From Synechococcus sp. CCY 0621 (GTDB taxonomy: Bacteria > Cyanobacteriota > Cyanobacteriia > PCC-6307 > Cyanobiaceae), in assembly GCF_019038465.1 (NCBI RefSeq), contig NZ_JAFKRH010000031.1, forward strand, positions 354,288-418,287: a stretch of DNA of 64,000 bases, read 5' to 3'. Below, one piece after another: positions 50,937 through 61,144 of this stretch. The translations under genes were made by a program, and so were the position numbers. Under the pieces are notes generated by a model. It was not told the origin of the DNA, did not search any database, and saw nothing but the letters and a program-made list of their open reading frames with translations. Positions within the stretch are counted from its first letter, which is position 1; every line of letters starts with the position of its first letter.

Positions 50937-53900
50937 TCAGGCCTCTTTTGTCACCCCCTCGATCCGGTCCTCGATCTCCTGGTAGATCTCCTGCAGCTGG
51001 GCGATGTTCTCGTCAGAGGTTTCCCAGTAGCCGCGGCCGTTCACCTCCAGCAGGGTGCCGACGATGCGGCGGAAGCTGTGGGGGTTGAGGTCCATCAGCC
51101 GCTTGCGCATCTCCGGATCGTTGATGAAGGTCTCGTTGGCCTCCTCATACACAAAGTTGTCGACCGCGCCGCTGGTGGCGCTCCAGCCCAGGGTGAAATT
51201 GAGCCGCTTGGCCACCTCCCGCACCCCTTCGTAGCCGGAATCGAGCATGCCTTCGTACCACTTAGGGTTGAGCAGCTTGGTGCGCGAATCGAGGCGGATG
51301 GTCTCGCTGAGGGAGCGCACCTGGGCATTGGCCGTGGTGGTGTCGGCGATGTAGCTGGTGGGAGCCTTGCCGTCGTCGCGCAGGCCGGCGATCAGCTTGG
51401 TGGGGTCGGAGTCAAAGTAATGGCTCACATCGGTGAGCGAGATCTCGGCCGAATCCAGGTTCTGGAAGGTCACATCGGCGGTCTTCATCGCCGATTCGAA
51501 CACCTGCCGATTCTGGTTCATCTCACCGGGGTTGTCAGCGTTGAAGGCAAACGTCTTGCGGGACAGATACATCTCCTGCAGCTCGCCCTCCTCCTCCCAG
51601 GTGCTGTTCTCCACCGCCAGATTGACGTTGGAGGAGTAGCTGCCGCTGGCATTGGAGAACACCCGGGTGGCGGCGTCCCGCAGGGAGATGCCCTGCTCGG
51701 CGGCCTGCTCCTGGCTGTGCTTGCGAACGAAGTTCATCGCCAGGGGCTCGTCGGCCTCGGCGGCCATCTTCACGCCCTGGTCGATCAAGGCCATCTGGTT
51801 GATGAACAGGTCACGGAACACGCCCGAGCAGTTGACCACCACATCGATGCGGGGCCGGCCCAGCTCCTCCAGGGAGATGAGCTCCAGCTTGTTGACCCGG
51901 CCGAGGGAATCGGCCATCGGACGCACACCGATGAACCAGAGGATCTGGGCGAGGGATTCGCCGTAGGTCTTGATGTTGTCAGTGCCCCAAAGCACGCAGG
52001 CGATCGTTTCCGGCCAGGTGCCCTGCTCGGCCTTCTGACGCTCGATCAGCCGGTCGACCACCACCTTGGCGGCGGCGATGGCCGCCCGGGTGGGGATGGC
52101 CTGGGGGTCAAGGGCATGGATGTTCTTGCCGCTGGGCAGCACGCCGGGGTTGCGGATCGGATCACCGCCGGGACCGGGCAGCACGTACTCGCCATCGAGG
52201 GCCCGCAGCAGGCTCTCCATCTCCATGTCGGCACAGATCTGCTCCAGGCAGAAGCGCAGGTAGGCGAACTGGCGATCCAGCTCGGTGACATCCACATCGG
52301 GGAACCCGGCTTGGCGGCAGGCGCTCAACCAGGGGGACGGCAGGCGGTAGCCGAAGCGCTCCAGCAGATCGAAGAACCAGCCGAAGTTGCGCCGCAGGGT
52401 GACACGACCATCGGCGCCGGTGACCTCCCGGACCATGGCGCCCACCGCCGCACGGCAGGCCTCTGTGATCACCCGGTTGAGCTCCACATCCGTCAGCACA
52501 CCTTCATCGTTGCCCCGGTACACCTCGGCGATGGTGCGGCCCCGGCTTTCCGCCAGCAGCCCCGGCAGGGAACGCAGGCCCTCCTCCTCCCGCTCCAGGG
52601 CGGCGATGCTCACCAGGGTGGCGATCGCCTCCTCGGCAGTGGGCGGCTTGCCGATGGTGTGCAGACCGCAGGGCAGCAGCCGGCTCTCGATCTCCATCAG
52701 CTGGCGGTACACGGCCCCCACCACGCCATCCCGGCCGTCGAGGTCGAGGGCCGCCGCGTCGGCATCCCCCTCGGGCAGGACCACGTCCTTGTCGAGGTTG
52801 CACTGGCGAGCGGTTTCGATGATGGCGTTGACGATCTGCACCCCCCGGGAGCTCTCCCGCAACTGCTGATAGGACCCCACCAGCTCACCCAGCTCCTTGA
52901 GACCCTTGTAGAGGCCGGCGTTCTCGGCCGGCGGGGTGAGGTAGCTGATGGTGGAGGCGTAGCCGCGCCGCTTGGCGATGGTGGCCTCCGACGGGTTATT
53001 GGCGGCGTAGTAATAGAGGTTGGGCAGGGCACCAATGAGCGAATCGGGATAGCAGGTTTCGCTCATGCCCATCTGCTTGCCCGGCATGAACTCCAGCGAG
53101 CCATGGGTGCCGAAGTGGAGCACCGCATCGGCACCCCAGACTTTCTCCAGGTAGGTGTAGTAAGCGGCGAAGCCGTGGTGGGGGCTGGCGCTGCGCGAAT
53201 AGAGCAGGCGCATCGGATCGCCCTCGTAGCCGAAGGTGGGTTGCACCCCCACGAACACGTTGCCGAAGTGGCGGCCGTAGATCAGCAGGTTGGTGCCATC
53301 GCTGTTCAGGCTGCCCGGGGGCTTGCCCCAGTTCTCCTCCAGCCGCTCGGAATAGGGGGTGAGCCGTTCGTACTCCTCGACGCTCATGCGGTGGGCGATC
53401 GCCAGCTCGGGGGCCCCTTCAAGGGCCTCCGGATCGCTGAGCACCGCCTGCATCAGCTCCTTCGGGGTGCGGGGCATGGCGTCCACCGTGTAGCCCTTGG
53501 CCTTCATCTCCTCCAGCACGCGGAAGATCGAGCCGAACACATCGAGGTAGGCCGCAGTGCCCACGTTGCCCTTGTCAGGAGGGAAACTGAACACGGTGAT
53601 CGCCAGCTTCTTCTCGGCCCTGGGCTTGATCCGCAGCGACGCCCAGCGGATGGCCCGCTCAGCGATGGCCTCCACGCGGTCCTGCAGGGTGTGGGCCTTG
53701 CCGGTGGCGTCGTCGCGCCCCGACAGCACGATCGGTTCGATGGCGCCGTCGAGTTCGGGGATGGCGATCTGCAGGGCCACCTGCACCGGGTGCAGCCCCA
53801 GGTCGCTCTCCTCCCATTCCTGGGTGGTCTGGAACACCAGGGGAAGGGCCACCATGTAGGGCCGGTTGAGCCGCTTGAGGGTCTCGATCGCCTTGGGATG

Positions 53901-54959
53901 GTCCTGGCGGGCCGGGCCGCCCACCAGGGCGAAACCGGTGAGGCTCACCACCCCATCCACCAGGGGCTGCTCCGGCTGGAGGGGGTCGTAGAAGAAGGAG
54001 GAGACGGGCCGGGAGAAGTCGAGGCCGCCGCAGAACACGGGAATCACCGTGGCGCCCCGGTACTCCAGCTCCTGAATGATGGCCACGTAGTGGGCGTCGT
54101 CGCCGGTGACGATGTGGCTGCGCTGCAGCACCAGGCCGATCACCGGGCCCCGGCGGGCCTTCTCGCAGAGATCGGCGCGGCTGGCGCTCCAGTTGAGGTA
54201 CTCCTTGAGGTCCTCGAACATCCCCGGCGCCATCGGGTGCCAGATGCCCAGGTCCGGGAACACCACCGGGTCGGCGACGGTGAGCTGGGGACGCCCCAGC
54301 TCCGCTTTGCCGAACACGTAGCGATCGGCCAGCATCAGCAGGAAGTTGCGCAGGTTGTCCGGCGTTCCCCCCAGCCAGTACTGGAAGCTGAGCATGAAGG
54401 AACGGGCGTCCTGGGCCTTCTCCACCGGCAGGTACTTCAGCACCGTCGGCAGAGTGTTCAGCAGCTTGAGCATGGCGTCCTGGAAGCCGGCCCCATTGGC
54501 TTCCTTGCGCTTGCGCATGAACTGGGCGATGGCGCTCTTGCTCTGACCCAGCTGGGCCATCGAGAAGGTGCCCAGCTTGTTGAGGCGCATCACCTCCGGC
54601 ATCGACGGGAACACCACCACCGCCTTGAGGCGGTCGCGGTGGGGGGCCACGGCGTCCACCACCTTCTGGGCCAGGTCCTCGATGAAGATCAACGAGGCGA
54701 TGAACACATCGGCGGCGGCCACGTCGGCGCAGAAATCGGCGTAGTTGGCCGGGTCACGCAGCTCTTCGATCAGGTACCCGCTCAGCTCCACCGCCAGGGG
54801 ACCGTTCTGATCGTTGAGACCGGTGGCGGCGGTGGTGAGGGCGTTCTGGTACTGGGGTTCGAGCACCACGTAGACGGCCTTCATCACCACCCGGTCGTTG
54901 ACGCCATCGGTGGGGGCAGGGCTGACCCGGCGGCTGGCGGAACGGACCTGCGTGAACAT
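50937..54959 (-). CDS. chlH: Magnesium chelatase subunit H
   Basis: The 1,340-residue protein is the catalytic, porphyrin-binding subunit of magnesium chelatase, which inserts Mg2+ into protoporphyrin IX at the start of chlorophyll synthesis. Length and parts fit Chl[81 protein letters not shown] and [12 protein letters not shown]. It works with ChlI and ChlD, not in the window. The ATG at 54959 gives the usual N-terminus; the frame is open to 55070. The plus-strand frame opposite it is open for the same length but is an artefact of GC-rich codon use. Confidence 0.98.
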   Translation of the reverse strand: MFTQVRSASRRVSPAPTDGVNDRVVMKAVYVVLEPQYQNALTTAATGLNDQNGPLAVELSGYLIEELRDPANYADFCADVAAADVFIASLIFIEDLAQKVVDAVAPHRDRLKAVVVFPSMPEVMRLNKLGTFSMAQLGQSKSAIAQFMRKRKEANGAGFQDAMLKLLNTLPTVLKYLPVEKAQDARSFMLSFQYWLGGTPDNLRNFLLMLADRYVFGKAELGRPQLTVADPVVFPDLGIWHPMAPGMFEDLKEYLNWSASRADLCEKARRGPVIGLVLQRSHIVTGDDAHYVAIIQELEYRGATVIPVFCGGLDFSRPVSSFFYDPLQPEQPLVDGVVSLTGFALVGGPARQDHPKAIETLKRLNRPYMVALPLVFQTTQEWEESDLGLHPVQVALQIAIPELDGAIEPIVLSGRDDATGKAHTLQDRVEAIAERAIRWASLRIKPRAEKKLAITVFSFPPDKGNVGTAAYLDVFGSIFRVLEEMKAKGYTVDAMPRTPKELMQAVLSDPEALEGAPELAIAHRMSVEEYERLTPYSERLEENWGKPPGSLNSDGTNLLIYGRHFGNVFVGVQPTFGYEGDPMRLLYSRSASPHHGFAAYYTYLEKVWGADAVLHFGTHGSLEFMPGKQMGMSETCYPDSLIGALPNLYYYAANNPSEATIAKRRGYASTISYLTPPAENAGLYKGLKELGELVGSYQQLRESSRGVQIVNAIIETARQCNLDKDVVLPEGDADAAALDLDGRDGVVGAVYRQLMEIESRLLPCGLHTIGKPPTAEEAIATLVSIAALEREEEGLRSLPGLLAESRGRTIAEVYRGNDEGVLTDVELNRVITEACRAAVGAMVREVTGADGRVTLRRNFGWFFDLLERFGYRLPSPWLSACRQAGFPDVDVTELDRQFAYLRFCLEQICADMEMESLLRALDGEYVLPGPGGDPIRNPGVLPSGKNIHALDPQAIPTRAAIAAAKVVVDRLIERQKAEQGTWPETIACVLWGTDNIKTYGESLAQILWFIGVRPMADSLGRVNKLELISLEELGRPRIDVVVNCSGVFRDLFINQMALIDQGVKMAAEADEPLAMNFVRKHSQEQAAEQGISLRDAATRVFSNASGSYSSNVNLAVENSTWEEEGELQEMYLSRKTFAFNADNPGEMNQNRQVFESAMKTADVTFQNLDSAEISLTDVSHYFDSDPTKLIAGLRDDGKAPTSYIADTTTANAQVRSLSETIRLDSRTKLLNPKWYEGMLDSGYEGVREVAKRLNFTLGWSATSGAVDNFVYEEANETFINDPEMRKRLMDLNPHSFRRIVGTLLEVNGRGYWETSDENIAQLQEIYQEIEDRIEGVTKEA

Positions 54960-55096
54960 GCGGCGGATGCGTTGAGCAATGTGAAGCAGCCTACGGAGCT
55001 CCCGCCGGGGACGCGATCGGTTGCAGCGCAGCGTTACAGGCCGGCACCCTGCCGGCGGGCCGGGCCACATAGGCTCGCCTGGAGTGCTAGCCGCCC

Positions 55097-55963
55097 ATGA
55101 CCGCGACCTCCCCGTCCCCAGCAGAGCCGGCGCCGATTCCGGTGGTGGTGGCCGGGGCCCTGGGCCGCATGGGGGCCGAGGTGATCAAGGCCGTGCTGGC
55201 GGCCCCCGACTGCACCCTGGTGGGAGCCATCGACACCACCCCTGGCCACGAAGGGGAGGATGTGGGGCTGACCCTGGGTCTCGGGGAGCTGGAGGTGGCG
55301 CTGAGCGCCGATTTCGAAGGCACCCTCTGCCAGGCGAGCCAGTCGGTGCGGCAGGCCGGGCCGGGCGGCGGGGCGGTGCTGGTCGACTTCACCCACCCCA
55401 GCGTCGTCTTCGAGCACTGCCGCGGCGCCTTCGCCTATGGCGTCCATCCGGTGATCGGCACCACCGGCCTGCGTCCCGACCAGCTCGCTGACCTGGCCCG
55501 CTTTGCCGACAAGGCCTCGATGGGGGGCGCGGTGGTGCCCAACTTCTGCGTGGGGATGGTGCTGCTGCAGCAGGCGGCGGCAGCGGCGGCCCGCTTCTAC
55601 GACTACGCCGAGCTCACCGAGCTGCACCACAACCGCAAGGCCGATGCCCCCAGCGGCACCTGCCTCAAGACCGCCGAACTGATGGAAGAACTCGGCAAGC
55701 CGTTCAATCCCCCCCAGGTGGAGGAACACGAGAGCCTGGCAGGCTGCCGGGGCGGGCTGCGGGAGAGCGGCCTGCGGCTGCATTCGGTGCGGCTGCCGGG
55801 GCTGGTGGCCCACCAGGAGGTGATGTTCGGCTCCCCCGGCGAGACCTACACCCTGCGCCACGACACGATCGACCGCAGTGCGTACATGCCCGGGGTGCTG
55901 CTCACGGTCCGAAAGGTGCGCAGCCTGGGGGGCCTGGTCTATGGACTGGAGAGGCTCCTGTGA
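55097..55963 (+). CDS. dapB: 4-hydroxy-tetrahydrodipicolinate reductase
   Basis: The 288-residue enzyme works in the diaminopimelate/lysine pathway. It shows the N-terminal [34 protein letters not shown], the signature [20 protein letters not shown] with the catalytic His and Lys, and [20 protein letters not shown] at the end. It is divergent from chlH. The following membrane protein starts 19 bases after the stop and is probably co-transcribed. Confidence 0.97.
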   Translation: MTATSPSPAEPAPIPVVVAGALGRMGAEVIKAVLAAPDCTLVGAIDTTPGHEGEDVGLTLGLGELEVALSADFEGTLCQASQSVRQAGPGGGAVLVDFTHPSVVFEHCRGAFAYGVHPVIGTTGLRPDQLADLARFADKASMGGAVVPNFCVGMVLLQQAAAAAARFYDYAELTELHHNRKADAPSGTCLKTAELMEELGKPFNPPQVEEHESLAGCRGGLRESGLRLHSVRLPGLVAHQEVMFGSPGETYTLRHDTIDRSAYMPGVLLTVRKVRSLGGLVYGLERLL

Positions 55964-55982
55964 GCTGCCCCCCCAAGAGTCG

Positions 55983-56630
55983 ATGCTGATCCCCCTCAAA
56001 CCCGGCGAACTGGTCCGCCTGATCCCGGCGGTGGCCACGGGCTCCCAGTTCAGCGCCAGCAGTGGCGATCCGCGCAAACTGCTGCAGCGCGTGCTGATTT
56101 CGGTGATCGGCGGGGTGATTGCGCTGCTGATCAGCCAGGTACTGCTGTTCCGCAGCCAGGCCGGTCCGGTGTTCCTGGTGGTGGGCTTCGTCTTTCTCCT
56201 TTATGTGCTGTGGGGCCCGATCCTGGAAGCGGGCCGCCGCAACGCGCTGCTGCGGCGGTACCCGGCGGCCGCGATTTTCGAGGGGGTGGTGGCTGATCTG
56301 TTCCGGCGGGAGGTGGTGGAGAACCGGCGGGAGCAGGCCAACCGCCAGGGGCGGCTTGAGCTGGTGGAGAACCGGCGCACCTGGCTGTGCCTGGAGCTGG
56401 AGGACGAGGACGGCTACCTGGGCCAGATCCGTTTCCCACTGGAGAAGAAGCATGAGCTGATCCGGCCGGGGATGGTGATCCGCTGCCTGGTACTGAGCGA
56501 GCGCAAGGACTTTTCCCGCATCGGCGCCCTCTCCGATGGCTGGCTGCCCCAACTGAAGCAGTGGGTGGGGGAGTACCCCTACCTGCTGCGGCCGGCCTTT
56601 GAGGAGCTCTGCCTGCGGCGGCTGGGGTGA
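55983..56630 (+). CDS. Conserved membrane protein
   Basis: The 215-residue protein has two membrane segments (about residues 36-56, LISVIGGVIALLISQVLLF, and 60-80, VFLVVGFVFLLYVLWGPILE) and a C-terminal soluble domain with LWLCLELEDEDGYLGQI-type strands (TWLCLELEDEDGYLGQIRFP) and LRPAFEELCLRRLG. I recall it as a widespread cyanobacterial protein sometimes mislabelled as a phosphate transporter permease; no transporter motif is visible. It is followed by the Hlip gene. Confidence 0.7.
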   Translation: MLIPLKPGELVRLIPAVATGSQFSASSGDPRKLLQRVLISVIGGVIALLISQVLLFRSQAGPVFLVVGFVFLLYVLWGPILEAGRRNALLRRYPAAAIFEGVVADLFRREVVENRREQANRQGRLELVENRRTWLCLELEDEDGYLGQIRFPLEKKHELIRPGMVIRCLVLSERKDFSRIGALSDGWLPQLKQWVGEYPYLLRPAFEELCLRRLG

Positions 56631-56658
56631 GGGAAGCTGGACGGATCCGAAACAATGC

Positions 56659-56690
56659 GTTACAATTCTCGTAACACTTCTCAAGGAGTC
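56659..56690 (+). promoter_or_regulatory. Inverted repeat, -10 element and ribosome site of the Hlip gene
   Basis: GTTAC (56659-56663) and GTAAC (56671-56675) form an inverted repeat overlapping a TACAAT -10 hexamer (56661-56666). AAGGAG lies about 8 bases before the ATG. Promoters of light-responsive genes in picocyanobacteria often carry short inverted repeats here; no regulator is assigned. Confidence 0.5.
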
Positions 56691-56695
56691 CTCCC

Positions 56696-56965
56696 ATGAC
56701 CGCCGCCACCCCCACCGCACCTACCGCCCTCGATCGTTCCTCCATCCGCGGCGCCACCGTCACCACCGAAGACGGCGGCCGCCTCAACGCCTTCGCCACC
56801 GAGCCCCGCATGGAAGTGGTGAGCCCCGAGAGCGGCTGGGGCTTCCACGAGCGCGCCGAAAAGCTCAACGGCCGCATGGCCATGCTTGGCTTCATCGCCC
56901 TGCTCGCCACCGAATTCGCCCTGGGTGGCGAAGCTTTCACCCGCGGTCTGCTCGGCATCGGCTGA
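56696..56965 (+). CDS. High light-inducible protein / single-helix chlorophyll-binding protein
   Basis: The 89-residue protein has the Hlip signature FHERAEKLNGRMAMLGFIAL, with Glu and Asn/Arg chlorophyll ligands, in one membrane helix (LGFIALLATEFALGG). The N-terminal 50 residues are Thr/Ala-rich. Hlips dissipate excess energy and assist chlorophyll delivery and photosystem II repair, usually in pairs. The gene has its own promoter-like element and is closed by a terminator, so it is an independent unit. Confidence 0.93.
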   Translation: MTAATPTAPTALDRSSIRGATVTTEDGGRLNAFATEPRMEVVSPESGWGFHERAEKLNGRMAMLGFIALLATEFALGGEAFTRGLLGIG

Positions 56966-56982
56966 TCACGGCCGCCCCCATC

Positions 56983-57013
56983 GCCGCAGCAGACTTTCTG
57001 TTGCGGCTTTTTT
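56983..57013 (+). terminator. Rho-independent terminator after the Hlip gene
   Basis: GCCGCAGCAG (56983-56992) pairs with CTGTTGCGGC (56998-57007) around ACTTT with one G-T pair, followed by six T residues. The next gene starts within a few bases of it. Confidence 0.9.
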
Positions 57014-57019
57014 GTGGCC

Positions 57020-58249
57020 ATGCGCCCTTCGCTCCATGCCCGGATCAACGGAGCCGGCCCCACCGGCGCCCTGACGGCCCTGGCCCTGGCGCAGGCAGGC
57101 TGGCATGTGAGCCTCCACGATCCATTAGGCCCCGAGGCTCTGCGGGACCGGGAGCGGGCCTACGCCTTCACCCATTCCAGCCGTGACCTGCTGGAGCGGC
57201 TGGGCCTGTGGGGTGATCTGCGGCGCCAGCTGGTTCCCTTCCGCCGCCTGCGGCTCCAGGACGGGGCCACGGAGCGACGGGTGAGCTTCGATCCGACCGA
57301 CCTGGAGCACGCCGGCGCGGTGGGCTGGATCGGCTCGCACCGGCCCCTGATGGCGTTGCTGCTGCGGCGCCTGGACCAGCACCCCGCCGTTGCGCTGGCG
57401 CTGGGAACAGCGGCACCGGTCGCCGCCAGCGAACCCGATCTTCTGGTGGCCGCCGATGGACCCGACTCCCCCACCCGGCGGGCCCTGGGCATCGGCCAGT
57501 GGAGCCACCGCTACACCCAGGCCTGCCTCACCGTGCAGGTGGAGATGGGCGGCGGCCACGACGACGAAGCCTGGGAGCTGCTGCGTCCGGAAGGGCCCTT
57601 TGCTGTGCTTCCCCTTGGCGAGCGTCGCTTCCAGCTGGTCTGGAGTTCGCCCATGGCCCGCTGCCGGCAGCTCGAAGCCCTGAGCGGCCCTGCCTTCCTC
57701 GATCGGCTGGCGGGGGCCCTGCCGGACCAACTCCAGCCCGAGGCCCTGCTGGCGGCGCCTCGCAGTTTTCCGGTGGCCCTGCAGCTGGCCCACCGCCTGC
57801 ATCGCGGCCGCACGGTGCTGGTGGGGGAAAGCGCCCACCGCTGCCATCCGGTGGGCGGCCAGGGGTTGAATCTCTGCTGGCGGGATGTGGCGGTGCTGCA
57901 CCAGCTCGCCGAGCAGGCCGCCCGGGGAACGCTGTCCCCGCGTCGCCTGGCTGCGGCCTACGCACGCCGCCGCTGGCCCGATCTGCTGCTCACCCTGCTG
58001 GCCACCGACCTGCTGGTACGGCTCTTCTCCAACCGTCAGCCCCTGTTGCTGCCGCTGCGCGGCCTGGCCTTCGACGTCCTGTCGCGGTTCGGCTGGAGCC
58101 GGGCCCTGGCCCTGCGGGCCATGACCCAGGGGCCTTGCCGCCTGCGCCAGACGCTCCCAGCATGGGGGGATGGTGATCAGCAGCTCTCCCCAGCCCCTGC
58201 CCTCTCCAGCCATGGTGCGCTTCCTGCGCCATCAGCTCGGCCTGAGTGA
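57020..58249 (+). CDS. FAD-dependent hydroxylase, UbiH/Coq6 family
   Basis: The 409-residue protein has the FAD-binding start ARINGAGPTGALTALALAQA (GxGxxG), the DG motif LLVAADGPDSPTRRALGI, and the second FAD motif VLVGESAHRCHPVGGQGLNL. It belongs to aromatic-ring monooxygenases of quinone biosynthesis; cyanobacteria make plastoquinone and may use such an enzyme there, which is inference. A GTG at 57014 is an alternative start. The 3' end overlaps the DUF2949 gene by 38 bases. Confidence 0.92.
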   Translation: MRPSLHARINGAGPTGALTALALAQAGWHVSLHDPLGPEALRDRERAYAFTHSSRDLLERLGLWGDLRRQLVPFRRLRLQDGATERRVSFDPTDLEHAGAVGWIGSHRPLMALLLRRLDQHPAVALALGTAAPVAASEPDLLVAADGPDSPTRRALGIGQWSHRYTQACLTVQVEMGGGHDDEAWELLRPEGPFAVLPLGERRFQLVWSSPMARCRQLEALSGPAFLDRLAGALPDQLQPEALLAAPRSFPVALQLAHRLHRGRTVLVGESAHRCHPVGGQGLNLCWRDVAVLHQLAEQAARGTLSPRRLAAAYARRRWPDLLLTLLATDLLVRLFSNRQPLLLPLRGLAFDVLSRFGWSRALALRAMTQGPCRLRQTLPAWGDGDQQLSPAPALSSHGALPAPSARPE

Positions 58250-58382
58250 GAACGCCCTGCAGCTGGGCATCAAACAGTCCCAGCTGGAGCAGGCACCGCT
58301 GCCGGCGGTGCTCTGGCGGTTCGGCCTGATCAGCCTCGAACAGTTCGACACCGTCCTCACCTGGCAGGAGCAGCAGGGCTGA
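58212..58382 (+). CDS. DUF2949-family small protein
   Basis: The 56-residue protein reads MVRFLRHQLGLSENALQLGI and later LPAVLWRFGLISLEQFDTVL, a pattern I recall as DUF2949, found in cyanobacteria. It has no membrane segment. The start ATG lies inside the end of the hydroxylase gene in another frame; an ATG at 58170 also is in frame. Confidence 0.8.
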   Translation: MVRFLRHQLGLSENALQLGIKQSQLEQAPLPAVLWRFGLISLEQFDTVLTWQEQQG

Positions 58383-58385
58383 GCC

Positions 58386-58925
58386 TCAGCTGTAGATGAT
58401 CAGCGACTCGATCGGCTGCTCCTGAGGCAGCCGGCTGCGGCCCTCCAGGGCCGCCAGTTCGGCCAGAAAGCCAAAGCCGCACAGCTCCCCACCGGCCTTC
58501 AGCACCAGCTCGGTGCAGGCCGCGGCGGTGCCGCCGGTGGCCAGCAGATCATCGACGATCAGCACCCGCGAACCCTCGCCGAGGCCATCGCTGTGGATCT
58601 CCAGCCGGTCGGTGCCGTACTCGAGGCTGTAGTCCACCCCGATCACCTCGCCGGGCAGCTTGCCGGGCTTACGCACCGGCACAAAGCCGACACCGACGAC
58701 GGTGGCCAGGGCAGTGCCGACGATGAAGCCGCGGGATTCGATGCCCACGATCAGGTCCGGCTGAACCCGATCGCAGAGCAGGCCCAGCTGGCGGATGGCC
58801 TCGCCCCAGCCCTCGGGATCCCGCATCAGGGGGGTGAGGTCACGGAAGAGGATGCCCGGCTTCGGAAAGTCGGGAATGTCCCGGACCCAGGTGCGCAGAT
58901 CGATCGATGAAGGGCTGCTGGGCAT
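58386..58925 (-). CDS. apt: Adenine phosphoribosyltransferase
   Basis: The 179-residue purine salvage enzyme has [42 protein letters not shown] and the PRPP-binding loop [16 protein letters not shown]. The ATG at 58925 yields the canonical start ([12 protein letters not shown]); the frame continues upstream but overlaps the divergent DUF3038 gene. It faces DUF2949 tail-to-tail with three bases between stops. Confidence 0.97.
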   Translation of the reverse strand: MPSSPSSIDLRTWVRDIPDFPKPGILFRDLTPLMRDPEGWGEAIRQLGLLCDRVQPDLIVGIESRGFIVGTALATVVGVGFVPVRKPGKLPGEVIGVDYSLEYGTDRLEIHSDGLGEGSRVLIVDDLLATGGTAAACTELVLKAGGELCGFGFLAELAALEGRSRLPQEQPIESLIIYS

Positions 58926-58992
58926 CGTGCTGGTGAAGGGACCGGTACCGGCGACGTGACGGATGGACGGCGCCGCTGGCATCATCGCAGTC

Positions 58993-59547
58993 ATGGCCAA
59001 GGACACTTCGGAAGCGGCGACCCAGGACCACCCCTCCCGCCCCCTGCCCCGCCGGGGACTGGAGCGGCTCGATCTGATGCTGCTCTGCATGGAGGCGCTC
59101 GACCTCAACGGCGGCGAGGCGATGGTCTGGATGAGCGAGCAGCTGGGCTATGGCGGTCTCTTCCCCAACCGGGTGGAGCTGTGGAAGCGCCGCTGCCACA
59201 ACCCCCTGCGACGCACCTGCCGGCGTGGCGAGGTTCCCGTCGACGAAACCGATGCACTGATCCGCATCCTCTGCGTCATGGCCGATCGCCTCTACCCGAT
59301 GCTGCGCTCCCTGCTCTCCAGCAGCGAGCCGGAGGCGGTGGCGAGTGAACGCTGGGCGCTGTTCCAGGGGCGTCTGCTGGAGCTGGTGCAGGAACGCATG
59401 AATCCCCGCCGCAGCGGCGTGCAGAAATTGCTCGATCCCACCGATGGGGCCGCCCAGCGGCTTCAGCTGGTCCAGGGCCTCAGCCTCTGCGCCGGCCTGG
59501 GAGGCTTCGAGCGCATCAAGGCCAGCCTGATGGACGCGGTCGCTTGA
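58993..59547 (+). CDS. DUF3038 family protein
   Basis: The 184-residue helical protein has [37 protein letters not shown] and [20 protein letters not shown], the conserved parts of the DUF3038 family of cyanobacteria as I recall them. It is followed 22 bases later by a DUF4335-type gene, its usual neighbour. Function unknown. An ATG at 58963 is also in frame. Confidence 0.82.
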   Translation: MAKDTSEAATQDHPSRPLPRRGLERLDLMLLCMEALDLNGGEAMVWMSEQLGYGGLFPNRVELWKRRCHNPLRRTCRRGEVPVDETDALIRILCVMADRLYPMLRSLLSSSEPEAVASERWALFQGRLLELVQERMNPRRSGVQKLLDPTDGAAQRLQLVQGLSLCAGLGGFERIKASLMDAVA

Positions 59548-59569
59548 GGCCGTCCCCCTGAGACCCCCC

Positions 59570-60196
59570 ATGGTTCAGAGTTCCGTGATGAAGCAGAGCC
59601 TCGTCTTCGATCAGCTCAGCTGCCGCCTGCAGGTGGAAGGGCTCCCCGACGTCTCCATCGGCCAGAGCGGTGCGGCCCTTGGCATCATCACCGGGTGGAG
59701 TCTGCAGTGGGTGGGCCGGCCCCTGCTGGAGGGGCGGCGTGAGCACCTGCAGGCACTGATGCAGGTGGTGCTGCCCTACGCCCGGCACCTGATCAGCGGC
59801 GTGCGCCGCGACTTCAGCATTGCGGGCGAACCCGTCGATATCGGCCCCCACCCCGAGGGCGGCCACCGGCTGCTGCTGCGCAGCAGCCAACCCGACACCC
59901 CCCCGCTGGACATGCATCTCGACGATGCAGAACTGGCTGATCTGGTGCGGGTGCTCGACCTGTTGCGCCTCGATCCCCGCGTGCAGCTGCCCCTTGAGAT
60001 CCCTGAGCCGGAGCCCCTCGGTCCCAGGGAACTGCTGGAGCGGATCCCCCTGCATCGCCGACTGACGGCCCCCCTGGGCGGGGCCGCGGCCCTGGCCGTC
60101 TCGGCGGCCCTGGTGCTGCTGCTGCCGCCGCCCGCCGTGCCACCGGCGCCAACCCCACCGGCCCCCCAGGCCGCTCCGGAAGCCCCACGTCCCTGA
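59570..60196 (+). CDS. DUF4335-like protein with C-terminal membrane helix
   Basis: The 208-residue protein has a conserved soluble part (LVFDQLSCRLQVEGLPDVSI, GIITGWSLQWVGRPLLEG, REHLQALMQVVLPYARHLIS) and a single membrane helix near residue 165-185 (GAAALAVSAALVLLLPPP) followed by a proline-rich tail. The position directly behind DUF3038 supports the DUF4335 assignment. The two proteins probably act together; function unknown. An internal ATG at 59588 is an alternative start. Confidence 0.78.
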   Translation: MVQSSVMKQSLVFDQLSCRLQVEGLPDVSIGQSGAALGIITGWSLQWVGRPLLEGRREHLQALMQVVLPYARHLISGVRRDFSIAGEPVDIGPHPEGGHRLLLRSSQPDTPPLDMHLDDAELADLVRVLDLLRLDPRVQLPLEIPEPEPLGPRELLERIPLHRRLTAPLGGAAALAVSAALVLLLPPPAVPPAPTPPAPQAAPEAPRP

Positions 60197-60277
60197 GCGC
60201 CCGGCCCGCGTCCTGTTGACTTCGGCCCCGCGCTGGTCACACTGGGGGCGACATCCTTTGCTTTCCACTGCCGTGCC

Positions 60278-60523
60278 ATGGGCATGACCTGGTCGGAACT
60301 GCGCCGCCGGGTCGCACGGCTGGGAGCGGCCCTCGATGTGGTGGTGCGCAGCGATCCAGAGGTCTGCGGCTTGAGCGGTACCCGGTTCCACCTCACCCTC
60401 CACCATGGCGGGCAGGGTGACTGCACGGTCAACGACCTGTCCCTGATCGATTGCCCCAATGAGCTGGTGCTGATGGAATTCGAGCGGTGGATGCGGGGCG
60501 CCGGCTATCCGCTGGAGCTCTGA
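60278..60523 (+). CDS. Small hypothetical protein
   Basis: The 81-residue soluble protein reads TWSELRRRVARLGAALDVVV, GTRFHLTLHHGGQGDCTVND and CPNELVLMEFERWMRGAGYP. It has two Cys and a compact alpha/beta look. No family was recognised. It is 10 bases before the next membrane protein on the same strand, so both are likely one transcript. Confidence 0.65.
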   Translation: MGMTWSELRRRVARLGAALDVVVRSDPEVCGLSGTRFHLTLHHGGQGDCTVNDLSLIDCPNELVLMEFERWMRGAGYPLEL

Positions 60524-60533
60524 ACCCCCAGCC

Positions 60534-60911
60534 ATGCCGCAAACCCCCTACCCGCTGCATCTGCCGACACCGAGGGGACCAACGCCGGGAAAGGGTCTGC
60601 AGCTGCGCAGTCGCCGCCGCCGTCCATCCTCCCGATGGCGCCAGGTGCTGGCGGGACTGATGCTGATCGTGGCGGGGGCGCTGATCCTCGTCGGGCTGAT
60701 GCAATTGCCCGAGCGGCTCGATGCCCTGCTCCTGGTCAGCAATGCCATCGCCAACCTGATCGGCGGGCTGAGCCGGCTCAGCATGGGGATCCTGCAGCTG
60801 GGCAGCGTGATCGTGGTGGCTTTGCTGGCCCTGATGGCCCTGCTGCTGCTGGTGGGCGGCGGTGTCCGGCTGGTGCGGGGCCTCACCGCCCGGCCCCGAC
60901 GCCCCTCCTGA
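60534..60911 (+). CDS. Hypothetical protein with two membrane helices
   Basis: The 125-residue protein has a basic N-terminus (LQLRSRRRRPSSRWRQ), a first helix VLAGLMLIVAGALILVGLMQ, a linker LPERLDALLLVSNAIANLIG and a second helix LGSVIVVALLALMALLLLVG. I recall similar proteins in marine Synechococcus but no function. It is convergent with the 36-residue ORF at 60925. Confidence 0.7.
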   Translation: MPQTPYPLHLPTPRGPTPGKGLQLRSRRRRPSSRWRQVLAGLMLIVAGALILVGLMQLPERLDALLLVSNAIANLIGGLSRLSMGILQLGSVIVVALLALMALLLLVGGGVRLVRGLTARPRRPS

Positions 60912-60924
60912 CGCCCCCGGCTGC

Positions 60925-61035
60925 TCAGTGGTGCAGCTGCTGAAACCAGAACCCGGCCAGCTGCCACGACGACAACAGGAAAATCGCCAGGATCAGCCAG
61001 TTGACCCAGGCGGGCCGTTCGCGGTTCTCGAACAT
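60925..61035 (-). CDS. 36-residue single-span membrane peptide
   Basis: The short ORF encodes MFENRERPAWVNWLILAIFL followed by a few hydrophobic residues and QQLHH, i.e. a charged N-terminus and one membrane helix rich in Trp. Such a shape is typical of small photosynthetic or respiratory subunits, but no known one was recognised. It is in frame with a longer open frame whose upstream part looks random. Confidence 0.5.
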   Translation of the reverse strand: MFENRERPAWVNWLILAIFLLSSWQLAGFWFQQLHH

Positions 61036-61144
61036 GGCGGCAGGGGAGTCGCTTCCTTCACGCCGATCCTGCCAGTGCAACCGCCCCAGCGTCCGCTTCG
61101 TGACAGGCGGTGGCACCAAAGGGATGTCAACGTCCCGTCCACGC

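Noticed and set aside
50635..50985. Plus-strand frame of 116 codons between CsbD and chlH
   Set aside because: No motif or ribosome site, and it runs into the chlH coding end in antisense.
51078..55100. A plus-strand open frame of 1,340 codons opposite chlH
   Set aside because: Its product is rich in His, Gln and Gly with no domain pattern, and the minus strand is clearly chlH. Long antisense frames are expected in GC-rich genes with strong third-position bias.
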